Virus record (IMG/VR): IMGVR_UViG_3300027969_000039
Span: 1-64,000 of that record
Origin: a virus
Strand: one strand, 5' to 3'
DNA length: 64,000 bases
Under the pieces are notes generated by a model. It was not told where the DNA came from and ran no database searches. It saw only the letters and a list, made by a program, of their open reading frames with translations. Position numbers and translations under genes: made by a program. Numbering within the stretch: the first letter of the stretch is position 1; every line of letters begins with the position of its first letter. Positions 25,220 through 31,946 of this stretch are shown here, in pieces.

Positions 25220-25757
25220 TTAGTGTCTCAATGTCTGTTATTTTCATGTTGGGGAATAGTTCTGCTAATCTAAGTTTACGCTTTTGACTATCTACAAACG
25301 CTTGACTTACCTCTGTGATATCATCTTCATGTGCTTTAGGATATATCTTCTTGTAGTATTCTCTTATATCTTTAATCTTTGCAGGCGCTTGTAGTTTACT
25401 TACTTTGGGGCTGATGTTAGGTATCCACTGATGAAATTGTTTTCCCAATGCCGGACTACTAGCACACAACATCAACCATTGTAGTTTAGGATGCTTTTGT
25501 ACATTCTCATTGAATAGATATTTGTTTGCGTGATATTCTACACTCATCAAATAATATCCTTGCAAATCACCTGATGCTTTAATCGCACTCATCCATTGAA
25601 TCATTGTGAATGGTACAAACTTCTTTTGTTGTTCTATTGATAACTTATCATAGAAGCCATAGTCTTTCTTATCTAATGCAGCAAGGACCTCAAACAAGTC
25701 TAAATCTTGTTTATCAAACTTTTCATCAACCGGGATTGCTGCTTTTCTTGTTGCCAT
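25164..25757 (-). CDS. 62: Probable clamp-loader small subunit, gp62-like
   Basis: 197 residues, similar in length to T4 gp62 (187). The layout matches marine gp62-type proteins: LSIEQQKKFVPFTMIQWMSA, YLMSVEYHANKYLF, PKLQWLMLCASSP, then DIREYYKKIYPKAHEDDITE. gp62 with gp44 loads the gp45 clamp. Neither gp44 nor gp45 lies in this window. The similarity is distant and this is a moderate call. Confidence 0.55.
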   Translation of the reverse strand: MATRKAAIPVDEKFDKQDLDLFEVLAALDKKDYGFYDKLSIEQQKKFVPFTMIQWMSAIKASGDLQGYYLMSVEYHANKYLFNENVQKHPKLQWLMLCASSPALGKQFHQWIPNISPKVSKLQAPAKIKDIREYYKKIYPKAHEDDITEVSQAFVDSQKRKLRLAELFPNMKITDIETLNETITDEQLKQYERDLGN

Positions 25758-26257
25758 TAAAATGCCTGACTATAATCTACTATCTCACAATTACGACTAA
25801 TCTCTTTTACAAAATATATACATGCGGGTTTAGGACCATCTTCAATTGGCACACATAGAAACTGCCCGTTCTTTAATCTAGGTGCATACCATGTTACATC
25901 GTGATAGATATCTAATATCTCAATGGGCAAGAATGTAGGACTGAAACTACTCAATGGATTAAACTCAAACGCATTAAATCCCCTATCATTGATACTTGTT
26001 AATGGTAGTGTTTCTAAGTCACCGTGTTCTTTTTCACCAATCAATATCTGCCAGTCTACTGGCATCTTAATTGTGTGTTTACCAATCTTCAATACAAGTG
26101 CAGGGGCATTAAAACTTTCTAAAAAGATTAATGGTATATAATGATAATCTACATTACTTGGGTTACTGTTATCTAGTATCGCAAATCGTAAATCATCTAT
26201 CTCCTCTGGCAATGTCTCTAAGTTATAGTATTCGTTATCTAGGGTCAAAATTCTCAT
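25757..26257 (-). CDS. Unknown protein between UvsW and gp62-like genes, 166 aa
   Basis: Beta-rich soluble protein (MRILTLDNEYYNLETLPEEI; FNAPALVLKIGKHTIKMPVD; YAPRLKNGQFLCVPIEDGPK). Its stop overlaps the next ATG as TAATG. It has its own sigma-70-like promoter inside the end of uvsW, so it is an early replication-cluster gene; no family recognised. Confidence 0.7.
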   Translation of the reverse strand: MRILTLDNEYYNLETLPEEIDDLRFAILDNSNPSNVDYHYIPLIFLESFNAPALVLKIGKHTIKMPVDWQILIGEKEHGDLETLPLTSINDRGFNAFEFNPLSSFSPTFLPIEILDIYHDVTWYAPRLKNGQFLCVPIEDGPKPACIYFVKEISRNCEIVDYSQAF

Positions 26258-26263
26258 AGTGTT

Positions 26264-26292
26264 ATTATATCATTTGTATGTAAGTTTTTCAA
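26264..26292 (-). promoter_or_regulatory. Probable sigma-70 promoter inside the 3' end of uvsW
   Basis: TTGAAA at 26292-26287, 17-bp spacer, TATAAT at 26269-26264; the -10 box is just before the ATG at 26257, so the leader would be very short or absent. Confidence 0.55.
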
Positions 26293-27757
26293 CATCAAAT
26301 GGATAATTAGCCTCTTTATAAAATGCTTTTCTTTGTGTAAGATGCCGTTTTGCAAACTTACAATTACTTGTGATATCCCAAATCTGCACGAAATTTTTAT
26401 CTTCTGCTTTACGGATACCACGACCAATACTTTGTATCACCCGAACAAAACTCTTACCCGGTTCAATAAGAACAAGATTAAAGATTCGGGGAATGTTAAT
26501 ACCAACTGCTGCTACACCATAGGTAGCGATAATGATTTTGTTAGTTGCTGTTGCAACTTCATCATATTGTTCTTTGCGTTCATCCATACCAGTATTGCCT
26601 GATACAAACACCACATCATATTCTGTTTTAAAATTACGCAATAGTTCGGCTAATTTGTTATGTAATTCTTTACCGGCTGCCACCCTATCAACAAGTATCA
26701 ATGTATTACCACTGTTCTTAATTGTATCAACCAATTGAGTAATTTTATTTAATCGTTTATCATCTTCAAGTAAGTATTTCAACTCACTCTGGTAGTTACT
26801 AAACTCGACACCATCTTGTAATTGAACAATGTTAACATGGCATTGTGATAATACACCTCTATCTTGCAATTCACTAGCAGATAGTTTGTTAATAACATTA
26901 CCTAGACTGATAAAGATAGCTTGACTTGCGAATTTTTCTTTAGGAATAGTACCAGTCAGTCCCCAACGAATTGGAATCGTACTCATTATTCCAGTCAACA
27001 GTTCTTTTAGTGCATCTGCTTTGGCCATGTGAACCTCGTCTACCATGACACAAACTACACCTTCAAGGAAGTCACCAATCTCAACTTCTGCTTCACCTGC
27101 TTTTGTTTTCTTAAGCATGTTGTTAAGACTCTGCCAAGTACAGATCGTATGTGTCTTGTTGTATTCTTTTCTATCACCAAAGTATACACCAACATCTAAT
27201 CCTAGATTAATGTAATCGGCTTCGGTTTGTGTTACAAGACTTTTGTTTGGAACGATAACAATACTGCGCCCGTAACTTTCAATAGACCAGCTTAGTGCTG
27301 CTGTGATTAATGTCTTGCCAGCGCCTGTAGCAATCTCTTGTAATGATTGTGGGTTCTTTAGAAACTCATTAATGATTGATATCTGATAGTCACGCAATAC
27401 TACAGGTTGTCCTGCGATTGGATGACCTTCGGGCCAATTCTTATGTTTGAATGTCTCTTCGGACACTTCAGCAAAATTGAAAGTTGTACCGTATGTTCGC
27501 AAATCCTCTAGTTCAATATCATAGTCCCTGCTATCAATAAAGGGTAGTATTTCGGGTAGTAGATTGACATAGCTACTACCAGCAAGACTAAAGAAACTTA
27601 CCTTACCATTCCATCTACCTAACCGTACCGCAGGAAGATACCTTGCACCGGGCACTTCATACTCAAACATCTTTACCAATGCTTTTCGTTCACTTAATTC
27701 TAAGCCTTCGATTTTTACATTGACCTCATCCTTGACAATTATTTTGCATTGTTTCAT
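26270..27757 (-). CDS. uvsW: UvsW-like RNA-DNA/branch-migration helicase
   Basis: 495 residues. N-terminal UvsW domain, then SF2 helicase motifs: Q-like VVLRDYQISII, I EIATGAGKTLI, II CVMVDEVHMA, III WGLTGTIPK, V-VI IIATYGVAAVGINIPR and VIQSIGRGIRK. T4 UvsW unwinds R-loops and branched DNA and switches replication from origin- to recombination-dependent. The length is close to T4 UvsW (~500). Confidence 0.93.
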   Translation of the reverse strand: MKQCKIIVKDEVNVKIEGLELSERKALVKMFEYEVPGARYLPAVRLGRWNGKVSFFSLAGSSYVNLLPEILPFIDSRDYDIELEDLRTYGTTFNFAEVSEETFKHKNWPEGHPIAGQPVVLRDYQISIINEFLKNPQSLQEIATGAGKTLITAALSWSIESYGRSIVIVPNKSLVTQTEADYINLGLDVGVYFGDRKEYNKTHTICTWQSLNNMLKKTKAGEAEVEIGDFLEGVVCVMVDEVHMAKADALKELLTGIMSTIPIRWGLTGTIPKEKFASQAIFISLGNVINKLSASELQDRGVLSQCHVNIVQLQDGVEFSNYQSELKYLLEDDKRLNKITQLVDTIKNSGNTLILVDRVAAGKELHNKLAELLRNFKTEYDVVFVSGNTGMDERKEQYDEVATATNKIIIATYGVAAVGINIPRIFNLVLIEPGKSFVRVIQSIGRGIRKAEDKNFVQIWDITSNCKFAKRHLTQRKAFYKEANYPFDVEKLTYK

Positions 27758-27807
27758 ATTAGTACTTAGTATAACATAAAGTAATTAGTAAATGCAAACA
27801 TAAAGGT

Positions 27808-27832
27808 AAAAAAAGGGGAACCTAAGTTCCCC
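27808..27832 (-). terminator. Rho-independent terminator after the AAA+ ATPase gene
   Basis: Stem GGGGAAC/GTTCCCC with CTAA loop at 27815-27832, followed on the minus strand by seven T at 27814-27808. The loop and flanking ACCTAAGT are the same as in the terminator at 7031-7058. Confidence 0.9.
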
Positions 27833-27855
27833 TGAAAATCAGTAAGTAAATCTAC

Positions 27856-28887
27856 TCAAAGATTCTTCATGCAAGTTGACTTCGCAAGTTCATGCCAGTT
27901 GCCAGGGTTGATCTTTACCAAGTCAGCAATCTTCAACACCATACGCAGGCTGATCTCACGCAATTGATTGCAGTTGGCCCACATGTATTCCATGACACTT
28001 TCTTCCTGCTCTTTAGTAAAAGCATAGTCAACAAACAAGCCGGGGTCAGCATCACGATGCACCTGCTTGATACGCATCATTTTATCACGTTCGGTGTTGA
28101 TAGTCAAATCCAGAAAGTGACAACGACTTTGCAATGCATCCAAATGAGGTTGCATTTTACCTGATTTTTTAGAATCAAACGATTTGTTTGTGATGAAGAT
28201 GATAGAGCCGTGAAAGTTGAAAGTATTGGGCACTCCCTCTTCGCGTAGAATACGTGAATCTTTGTTGTAAGAGATACGCCGTGTCTTGCTAGAATCCAAT
28301 GCACCTTTCAGGATGTTGACCGCATCTTGATCGTCCCAGATATCACAGTCATCAAACACCAACACGTTTTTAGCGTCAGAATATTTGTACAGTAATACGA
28401 ACAAGCCGATAGCAGACATCGCGCCTTTGACAGTCTCAAAACGGATCTTGCGATCTGCAATATGATCAAACATGCTAGCTTTTTCCATCTGCAATGTCAC
28501 GCCGTGACTCTTGCCGACACCGGGAGGGCCTGTCACAATCATAGCACGGATATCACCGTTGATACATGCTTTTGACATCTCATCCAATACTGCAAAACGA
28601 CCTGCGATACGGTCCATCGCTTCCTTATCAGTCTCGGTAGACACTTCTGCCTTTGCCTTGAATTCTACTGTATTGCCTACCACCGTTTCTCCATTCATGA
28701 ATTGAATATCTTCAATGCTTCCGACATTGACACGGACCTGAGGTCCACCCACTGCAAACTGACCATCATTCTTAACAGTAACAAATCCACCCTTCTTACC
28801 AACTTGATAACCTTTGACTAGGGTGAACACTTCACCAGATACAGGGTTATTGCGATAAGAACCAGAGAGAATGCGAATTGTTGACAT
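27856..28887 (-). CDS. AAA+ ATPase of unknown function
   Basis: 343 residues. Residues 1-80 form a beta-rich, KOW-like N-terminal region. Walker A is TGPPGVGKSHG near 119-128, Walker B VLVFDDCDIWD, sensor 1 IIFITNKS, and a C-terminal lid. It is monocistronic, with a strong sigma-70 promoter and terminator. It could be a clamp-loader-like or remodelling ATPase; it does not look like gp44. Confidence 0.8.
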   Translation of the reverse strand: MSTIRILSGSYRNNPVSGEVFTLVKGYQVGKKGGFVTVKNDGQFAVGGPQVRVNVGSIEDIQFMNGETVVGNTVEFKAKAEVSTETDKEAMDRIAGRFAVLDEMSKACINGDIRAMIVTGPPGVGKSHGVTLQMEKASMFDHIADRKIRFETVKGAMSAIGLFVLLYKYSDAKNVLVFDDCDIWDDQDAVNILKGALDSSKTRRISYNKDSRILREEGVPNTFNFHGSIIFITNKSFDSKKSGKMQPHLDALQSRCHFLDLTINTERDKMMRIKQVHRDADPGLFVDYAFTKEQEESVMEYMWANCNQLREISLRMVLKIADLVKINPGNWHELAKSTCMKNL

Positions 28888-28920
28888 AGATAAAATCCTT
28901 TATTAACTGATTAAGTAAGC

Positions 28921-28949
28921 ATTATACACTAATGCCCATTTGTTGTCAA
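28921..28949 (-). promoter_or_regulatory. Early sigma-70 promoter for the AAA+ gene
   Basis: TTGACA at 28949-28944, 17-bp spacer, TATAAT at 28926-28921. The stop TGA of the 28946-29164 gene is inside the TTGACA box. The leader shares CTTA...CAGTTAA-TAAAGGA with the cassette promoters. Confidence 0.88.
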
Positions 28950-29164
28950 GCCTTGAGTATGTCCACGATACGCTGATGTATCAGGTCCATTTCAGCCTGC
29001 TCAACATAGAAGTCGGTCTTGGGGTCATAGTACTGACCTTGGGCAGTATCGTAGTACAGGACATGACCGGAGAAATTGAAGGGACCTTCTAGACCCTTGC
29101 GAGGACCATACTTGGTACGCATCTCATCCATTTGCGTCTTGTCTGCGATAACTTTGTAACCCAT
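28946..29164 (-). CDS. Early cassette protein, 72 aa
   Basis: Start at 29164 (MGYKVIADKTQMDEMRTKYG), with AAAGGAG upstream; a longer frame would start upstream of its own promoter. Contains NFSGHVLYYDTAQGQYYDPK, then a helical tail. Driven by the promoter at 29195-29223 and ends in the next promoter's TTGACA. Function unknown. Confidence 0.7.
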   Translation of the reverse strand: MGYKVIADKTQMDEMRTKYGPRKGLEGPFNFSGHVLYYDTAQGQYYDPKTDFYVEQAEMDLIHQRIVDILKA

Positions 29165-29194
29165 CAGAAACTCCTTTTGACTGAATAAGACTCT

Positions 29195-29223
29195 ATTATA
29201 TACCCAAAACCATTTAATGTCAA
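29195..29223 (-). promoter_or_regulatory. Early promoter repeat, copy a
   Basis: TTGACA, 17-bp spacer (TTAAATGGTTTTGGGTA), TATAAT. The stop TGA of the upstream gene (29220) lies in the TTGACA box. Confidence 0.92.
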
Positions 29224-29414
29224 CTAAAATCACAAGCCTTATAGACTGCTTCCTGTACTGCGGTATCAGTAACTTCCTCAAAACGCTCGTCCTGAGCCAA
29301 GGCCTTGAGCAATCCTCGAACAACAGACCAACTCAAGTTTTGACTGATTGCCAACTTTACTATGGATCCAACTGCATCATTACCAGCGTCTGTAAACATT
29401 GCGAAATTTGTCAT
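29220..29414 (-). CDS. Early cassette protein, 64 aa
   Basis: MTNFAMFTDAGNDAVGSIVK, then a helical region (VVRGLLKALAQDERFEEVTD). SD AAAGGA. Driven by promoter copy b; its TGA is inside TTGACA of copy a. Function unknown. Confidence 0.7.
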   Translation of the reverse strand: MTNFAMFTDAGNDAVGSIVKLAISQNLSWSVVRGLLKALAQDERFEEVTDTAVQEAVYKACDFS

Positions 29415-29448
29415 TTTCTAAGTCCTTTAATTAACTGTCTAAGTATGT

Positions 29449-29477
29449 ATTATATACCCAAAACCATTTAATGTCAA
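29449..29477 (-). promoter_or_regulatory. Early promoter repeat, copy b
   Basis: TTGACA at 29477-29472, spacer identical to copy a, TATAAT at 29454-29449. Overlaps the stop of the 29474-29662 gene. Confidence 0.92.
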
Positions 29478-29662
29478 GCCGGTAGAACAACTTCAGTTGG
29501 AATTTGAGACTCACGCCAGGCATTCATATAGGCTTCACGCTCGGCCCGAACCTTGAGGATGCTCCGACTAAAGCGGCGGTCATAGTAGGCCCACGCACCG
29601 CTATCTACCCAGGTTTGGCGGCTGCATCGGACTTTGTTTACCTTGTGTTTTCTCATTTTCAT
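29474..29662 (-). CDS. Early cassette protein, 62 aa, basic
   Basis: Very basic N-terminus (MKMRKHKVNKVRCSRQTWVD), then WAYYDRRFSRS; pI probably above 10, so nucleic-acid binding is possible. It follows the 29666 gene after 3 bp and ends in the TTGACA of copy b. Function unknown. Confidence 0.62.
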   Translation of the reverse strand: MKMRKHKVNKVRCSRQTWVDSGAWAYYDRRFSRSILKVRAEREAYMNAWRESQIPTEVVLPA

Positions 29663-29665
29663 ATA

Positions 29666-29932
29666 TTAAGCCCGGTAAGTAGAATAATTACGGATTTTGC
29701 TTTGTTTATTAGCATGGCTTTCGTTGAATTTAATCTCATAACCACGCTGACGTAGTGCATTGATCAGTACTGACAGGTCGCAGTCTTCTTCCAAGAAAGC
29801 ATTGGTACCGTTCTGGTAGCTGTAAGTACTAATCTTATCAGCGATACCAAGTGCTACCAACTTTGCTTTGGGGAAGCGGGCCCATGCATGACCCGGGTCT
29901 GCGAACACTTTGATAGAGATTTTTTTAGTCAT
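29666..29932 (-). CDS. Early cassette protein, 88 aa
   Basis: MTKKISIKVFADPGHAWARF, then KLVALGIADKISTYSYQNGT, DCDLSVLINALRQRGYEIKF. SD AAAGGAC. The FADPGHAWARFPK and SYQNG segments are found in short proteins of diverse phages and plasmids; function unknown. Second gene of the copy-c transcript. Confidence 0.72.
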   Translation of the reverse strand: MTKKISIKVFADPGHAWARFPKAKLVALGIADKISTYSYQNGTNAFLEEDCDLSVLINALRQRGYEIKFNESHANKQSKIRNYSTYRA

Positions 29933-29943
29933 TTTGAGGTCCT

Positions 29944-30198
29944 TTACAATACTTGAGAAACTGAATAGTTATTCACTTTTGTGATATTTTCAACATGCCA
30001 ATCAATTATAGACTGTTCAGTATTGAGCGGCAATTCTCTAAAGTAAAGAGTTTTGCCTAGCATTACTTTATCTTTTGCGTTTAGCTTAGTGTAGTCACTA
30101 GCAGCAATCAGCAAACAAATTTCTTCGTTGCTGTAGGGCCGCTTTTTGACAGACACTTTAAAATACAAAGTACTGATTGCATTTGCTTTGAATTTCAT
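29944..30198 (-). CDS. Early cassette protein, 84 aa
   Basis: MKFKANAISTLYFKVSVKKR, EEICLLIAASDYTKLNAKDK, REL..NTEQSIIDWHVENIT. First gene after promoter copy c, SD GAAAGG. Function unknown. Confidence 0.68.
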   Translation of the reverse strand: MKFKANAISTLYFKVSVKKRPYSNEEICLLIAASDYTKLNAKDKVMLGKTLYFRELPLNTEQSIIDWHVENITKVNNYSVSQVL

Positions 30199-30225
30199 AG
30201 AGACCTTTCAACTGAATAAGACTCT

Positions 30226-30254
30226 ATTATATACCCAAAACCATTTAATGTCAA
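30226..30254 (-). promoter_or_regulatory. Early promoter repeat, copy c
   Basis: TTGACA at 30254-30249, same 17-bp spacer, TATAAT at 30231-30226; identical leader start (AGAGTCTTATTCAGT) to copy a. Overlaps the stop of the 30251-30469 gene. Confidence 0.92.
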
Positions 30255-30469
30255 CCAAGGACCTCAGTCACAGTATAATTATACCGTGTATAACCAACGT
30301 CAGTGGATCCACCATAACCAGCAAAACTCTTATTGTTCATTGCCAACTTAGCAGTACCCTTCCGAGCCATTTTTTGTGCCTCGTTGTACCAATAAGCGCC
30401 TTCAGTTATCCGTGTATGTCCACTAGCGGTTTCACGCCGTACTACATCAAAATTAAAACTGCGTACCAT
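30251..30469 (-). CDS. Early cassette protein, 72 aa
   Basis: Start at 30469, SD GGAG, 1 bp after the stop of the 43-aa gene; a longer frame to 30550 would overlap that gene. MVRSFNFDVVRRETASGHTR, YWYNEAQKMARKGTAKLAMN, then a Gly/Tyr-rich end. Its TGA is inside the TTGACA of copy c. Function unknown. Confidence 0.65.
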   Translation of the reverse strand: MVRSFNFDVVRRETASGHTRITEGAYWYNEAQKMARKGTAKLAMNNKSFAGYGGSTDVGYTRYNYTVTEVLG

Positions 30470-30470
30470 T

Positions 30471-30602
30471 TTATTGCTCCATCGGGTCACCAAGTGTATA
30501 CTCGGTGATCCATTCAATTGTAAAATCTTCACCTCTATGTTCTGCAACATAGATGCAAAGTGCTTCCAGCGTACGGAAAATCAAATCGCCAATTCTATAC
30601 AT
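30471..30602 (-). CDS. Very small early protein, 43 aa
   Basis: Read directly: ATG at 30602 shares bases with the upstream stop (TAATG) and is preceded by GAAGGTGG; stop TAA at 30471. N-terminus MYRIGDLIFRTLEALCIYVA, then EHRGEDFTIEWITEY. Coupled on both sides, which supports it. Function unknown. Confidence 0.58.
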   Translation of the reverse strand: MYRIGDLIFRTLEALCIYVAEHRGEDFTIEWITEYTLGDPMEQ

Positions 30603-30976
30603 TATGCCACCTTCCGAAAATATTGATAGGGCAAGCCCAGATCATAGCACAGATATTCCCAGTCGCCATTAGCGTTGCTAGCGTCCATGATCCAGCGCAA
30701 TGCAGTCTCACGGTCACGCGCGCCCATGCAGATAGTGTTGGTGACATGCTGCTCAAACTTATCCACAGCTTCCTTCTCAGCAACCTTACGCTGGGCTTCC
30801 TCACGCACGATCACAGCTTCCAAACTTGCAAACTCCAGTTGGAAGTCTTGCAGCGTCCAAGTGCTGGTGTCGATACCACGAGGGCGAACACCATGTGCGT
30901 CCTTGTACATATCCCAGTAGATGCACTGGGCTTGTTCCAAGTCAGACATTTGTTCCCAAGTAGTGAATTCAGACAT
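30602..30976 (-). CDS. Early cassette protein, 124 aa
   Basis: Start at 30976 with AAAGGA upstream (30994 is an alternative). MSEFTTWEQMSDLEQAQCIY, YKDAHGVRPRGIDTSTWTLQ, a charged coiled-coil helix, and ETALRWIMDASNANGDWEYL. Proteins of this kind are common in unrelated phages of proteobacteria and have no known function. First gene after copy d. Confidence 0.75.
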   Translation of the reverse strand: MSEFTTWEQMSDLEQAQCIYWDMYKDAHGVRPRGIDTSTWTLQDFQLEFASLEAVIVREEAQRKVAEKEAVDKFEQHVTNTICMGARDRETALRWIMDASNANGDWEYLCYDLGLPYQYFRKVA

Positions 30977-31005
30977 ATTTGTTCCTTTAATCAATCTAAG
31001 CCTCT

Positions 31006-31034
31006 ATTATAGACCCAAAACCATTTAATGTCAA
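31006..31034 (-). promoter_or_regulatory. Early promoter repeat, copy d
   Basis: TTGACA at 31034-31029, 17-bp spacer differing by one base (ends GGGTC), TATAAT at 31011-31006. Overlaps the stop of the 31031-31228 gene. Confidence 0.92.
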
Positions 31035-31228
31035 CCGAAAACAAATTCCCTGACCCACTCAAAACGGGTAGTAGAAGGGACCCACTTGAAGTGTTCCCGC
31101 TTGCGGCTTATCTTCTCAAAATCCATGCAGACCATGACCCAACCCTTCTCAGGGCTGAAGCCAACTGTTTCTGCAACACGGACTACTTCGACCATGCTGC
31201 CGTCTGTCATCTTTGCTACAGTAGTCAT
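31031..31228 (-). CDS. Early cassette protein, 65 aa
   Basis: MTTVAKMTDGSMVEVVRVAE, GWVMVCMDFEKISRKREHFK: a short beta-rich fold resembling small SH3/KOW-like domains. SD GGAG nine bases upstream. Its TGA lies in the TTGACA of copy d. Function unknown. Confidence 0.68.
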   Translation of the reverse strand: MTTVAKMTDGSMVEVVRVAETVGFSPEKGWVMVCMDFEKISRKREHFKWVPSTTRFEWVREFVFG

Positions 31229-31238
31229 TTTCTACTCC

Positions 31239-31400
31239 TTACGCAAACGATCCACGCACTTCTTTAGCGCCGGGGATTTCTTCACATTCACATACCCAGT
31301 CAGAGAATGATTCGTAGTATCCCACGAAATACTCCGGACGCATTTCAGTCTTGCAGTATGGGCACACTGGCATCACAATTGGTTCTATTTTTTCAGACAT
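31239..31400 (-). CDS. Very small zinc-binding early protein, 53 aa
   Basis: Read directly: ATG at 31400, preceded by AAAGGAG; stop TAA at 31239 followed by GGAG for the next gene. CPYCKTEMRPEYFVGYYESF followed by CEC supplies four cysteines for a zinc ribbon. First gene after copy e. Function unknown. Confidence 0.7.
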   Translation of the reverse strand: MSEKIEPIVMPVCPYCKTEMRPEYFVGYYESFSDWVCECEEIPGAKEVRGSFA

Positions 31401-31430
31401 AATGTTCTCCTTTAATCAATCTAAGAGTAC

Positions 31431-31459
31431 ATTATATACCCAAAACCATTTAATGTCAA
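31431..31459 (-). promoter_or_regulatory. Early promoter repeat, copy e
   Basis: TTGACA at 31459-31454, spacer identical to copy a, TATAAT at 31436-31431. Overlaps the stop of the 48-aa gene at 31456. Confidence 0.92.
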
Positions 31460-31602
31460 GTTTGGGTAACCTTATTTACCGCAGATTCAGCATCTTTTTT
31501 TCCTGTAGGACCGAAAAAGTGCCATGGATATCCGTGTACTACGGCTACCCACCCGGGGGTTTTCCTGCCGTAGTACACGCTTGCTTTTACCAAAAAAGCC
31601 AT
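31456..31602 (-). CDS. Very small early protein, 48 aa, start codon supplied by a promoter-repeat half
   Basis: Read directly: the ATG at 31602 is the ATG inside TTGACATTAAATGG, a half copy of the promoter repeat with no -10 box. MAFLVKASVYYGRKTPGWVA, GYPWHFFGPTGKKDAESAVN: a plausible small domain with the pattern of short phage proteins. AAGGAT lies upstream. Its stop is inside the TTGACA of copy e. Function unknown. Confidence 0.65.
   Translation of the reverse strand: MAFLVKASVYYGRKTPGWVAVVHGYPWHFFGPTGKKDAESAVNKVTQT
31533..31579. repeat. 12-bp inverted repeat inside the 48-aa gene
   Basis: CGTGTACTACGG at 31533-31544 and its reverse complement at 31568-31579, 23 bp apart. On the minus strand it is in the coding sequence; it may form a hairpin in the mRNA or be a protein-binding site. 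Confidence 0.55.
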
Positions 31603-31608
31603 TTAATG

Positions 31609-31884
31609 TCAATCCTTTTTCATAACATATTCAAACAGGATCCACTTGGCACGATTGAGACATTGACGGGCATCTTCGGCCCGCATGAAGTCAACTTCAC
31701 CGTACTCGGTGCTGACCATTTCTTGGGCGTCACTCATCAGGCTAGCAGCCATCATAGCAGGACCGGAGAATTTGAAAGTGAAACTAGATTCCACAGACTC
31801 ACGCATACCTGCTTCGGTCACGCCATACATGCGGACTTCACGCTTTTGTTTCTCGGTCAGTAGATCATACACGGTTGCAGTCAT
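31609..31884 (-). CDS. Early cassette protein, 91 aa
   Basis: MTATVYDLLTEKQKREVRMY, SSFTFKFSGPAMMAASLMSD, AQEMVSTEYGEVDFMRAEDA, CLNRAKWILFEYVMKKD; similar short proteins occur in diverse phages without known function. SD AAAGGAG, promoter copy f. Its TGA lies in a TTGACA that has no matching -10 box. Confidence 0.72.
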   Translation of the reverse strand: MTATVYDLLTEKQKREVRMYGVTEAGMRESVESSFTFKFSGPAMMAASLMSDAQEMVSTEYGEVDFMRAEDARQCLNRAKWILFEYVMKKD

Positions 31885-31917
31885 AAAAAGCTCCTTTAGT
31901 TAACTGTCTATAAGAGC

Positions 31918-31946
31918 ATTATATACCCAAAACCATTTAATGTCAA
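31918..31946 (-). promoter_or_regulatory. Early promoter repeat, copy f
   Basis: TTGACA at 31946-31941, spacer identical to copy a, TATAAT at 31923-31918. Overlaps the stop of the 31943-32818 gene. Confidence 0.92.

Noticed and set aside
26333-26602. Cys-rich plus-strand frame opposite uvsW
   Set aside because: Antisense to a strongly conserved helicase and lacks its own signals.
29165-29323. Upstream extension of the 72-aa cassette gene
   Set aside because: The extension includes the gene's own promoter and the leader; the SD is before 29164.
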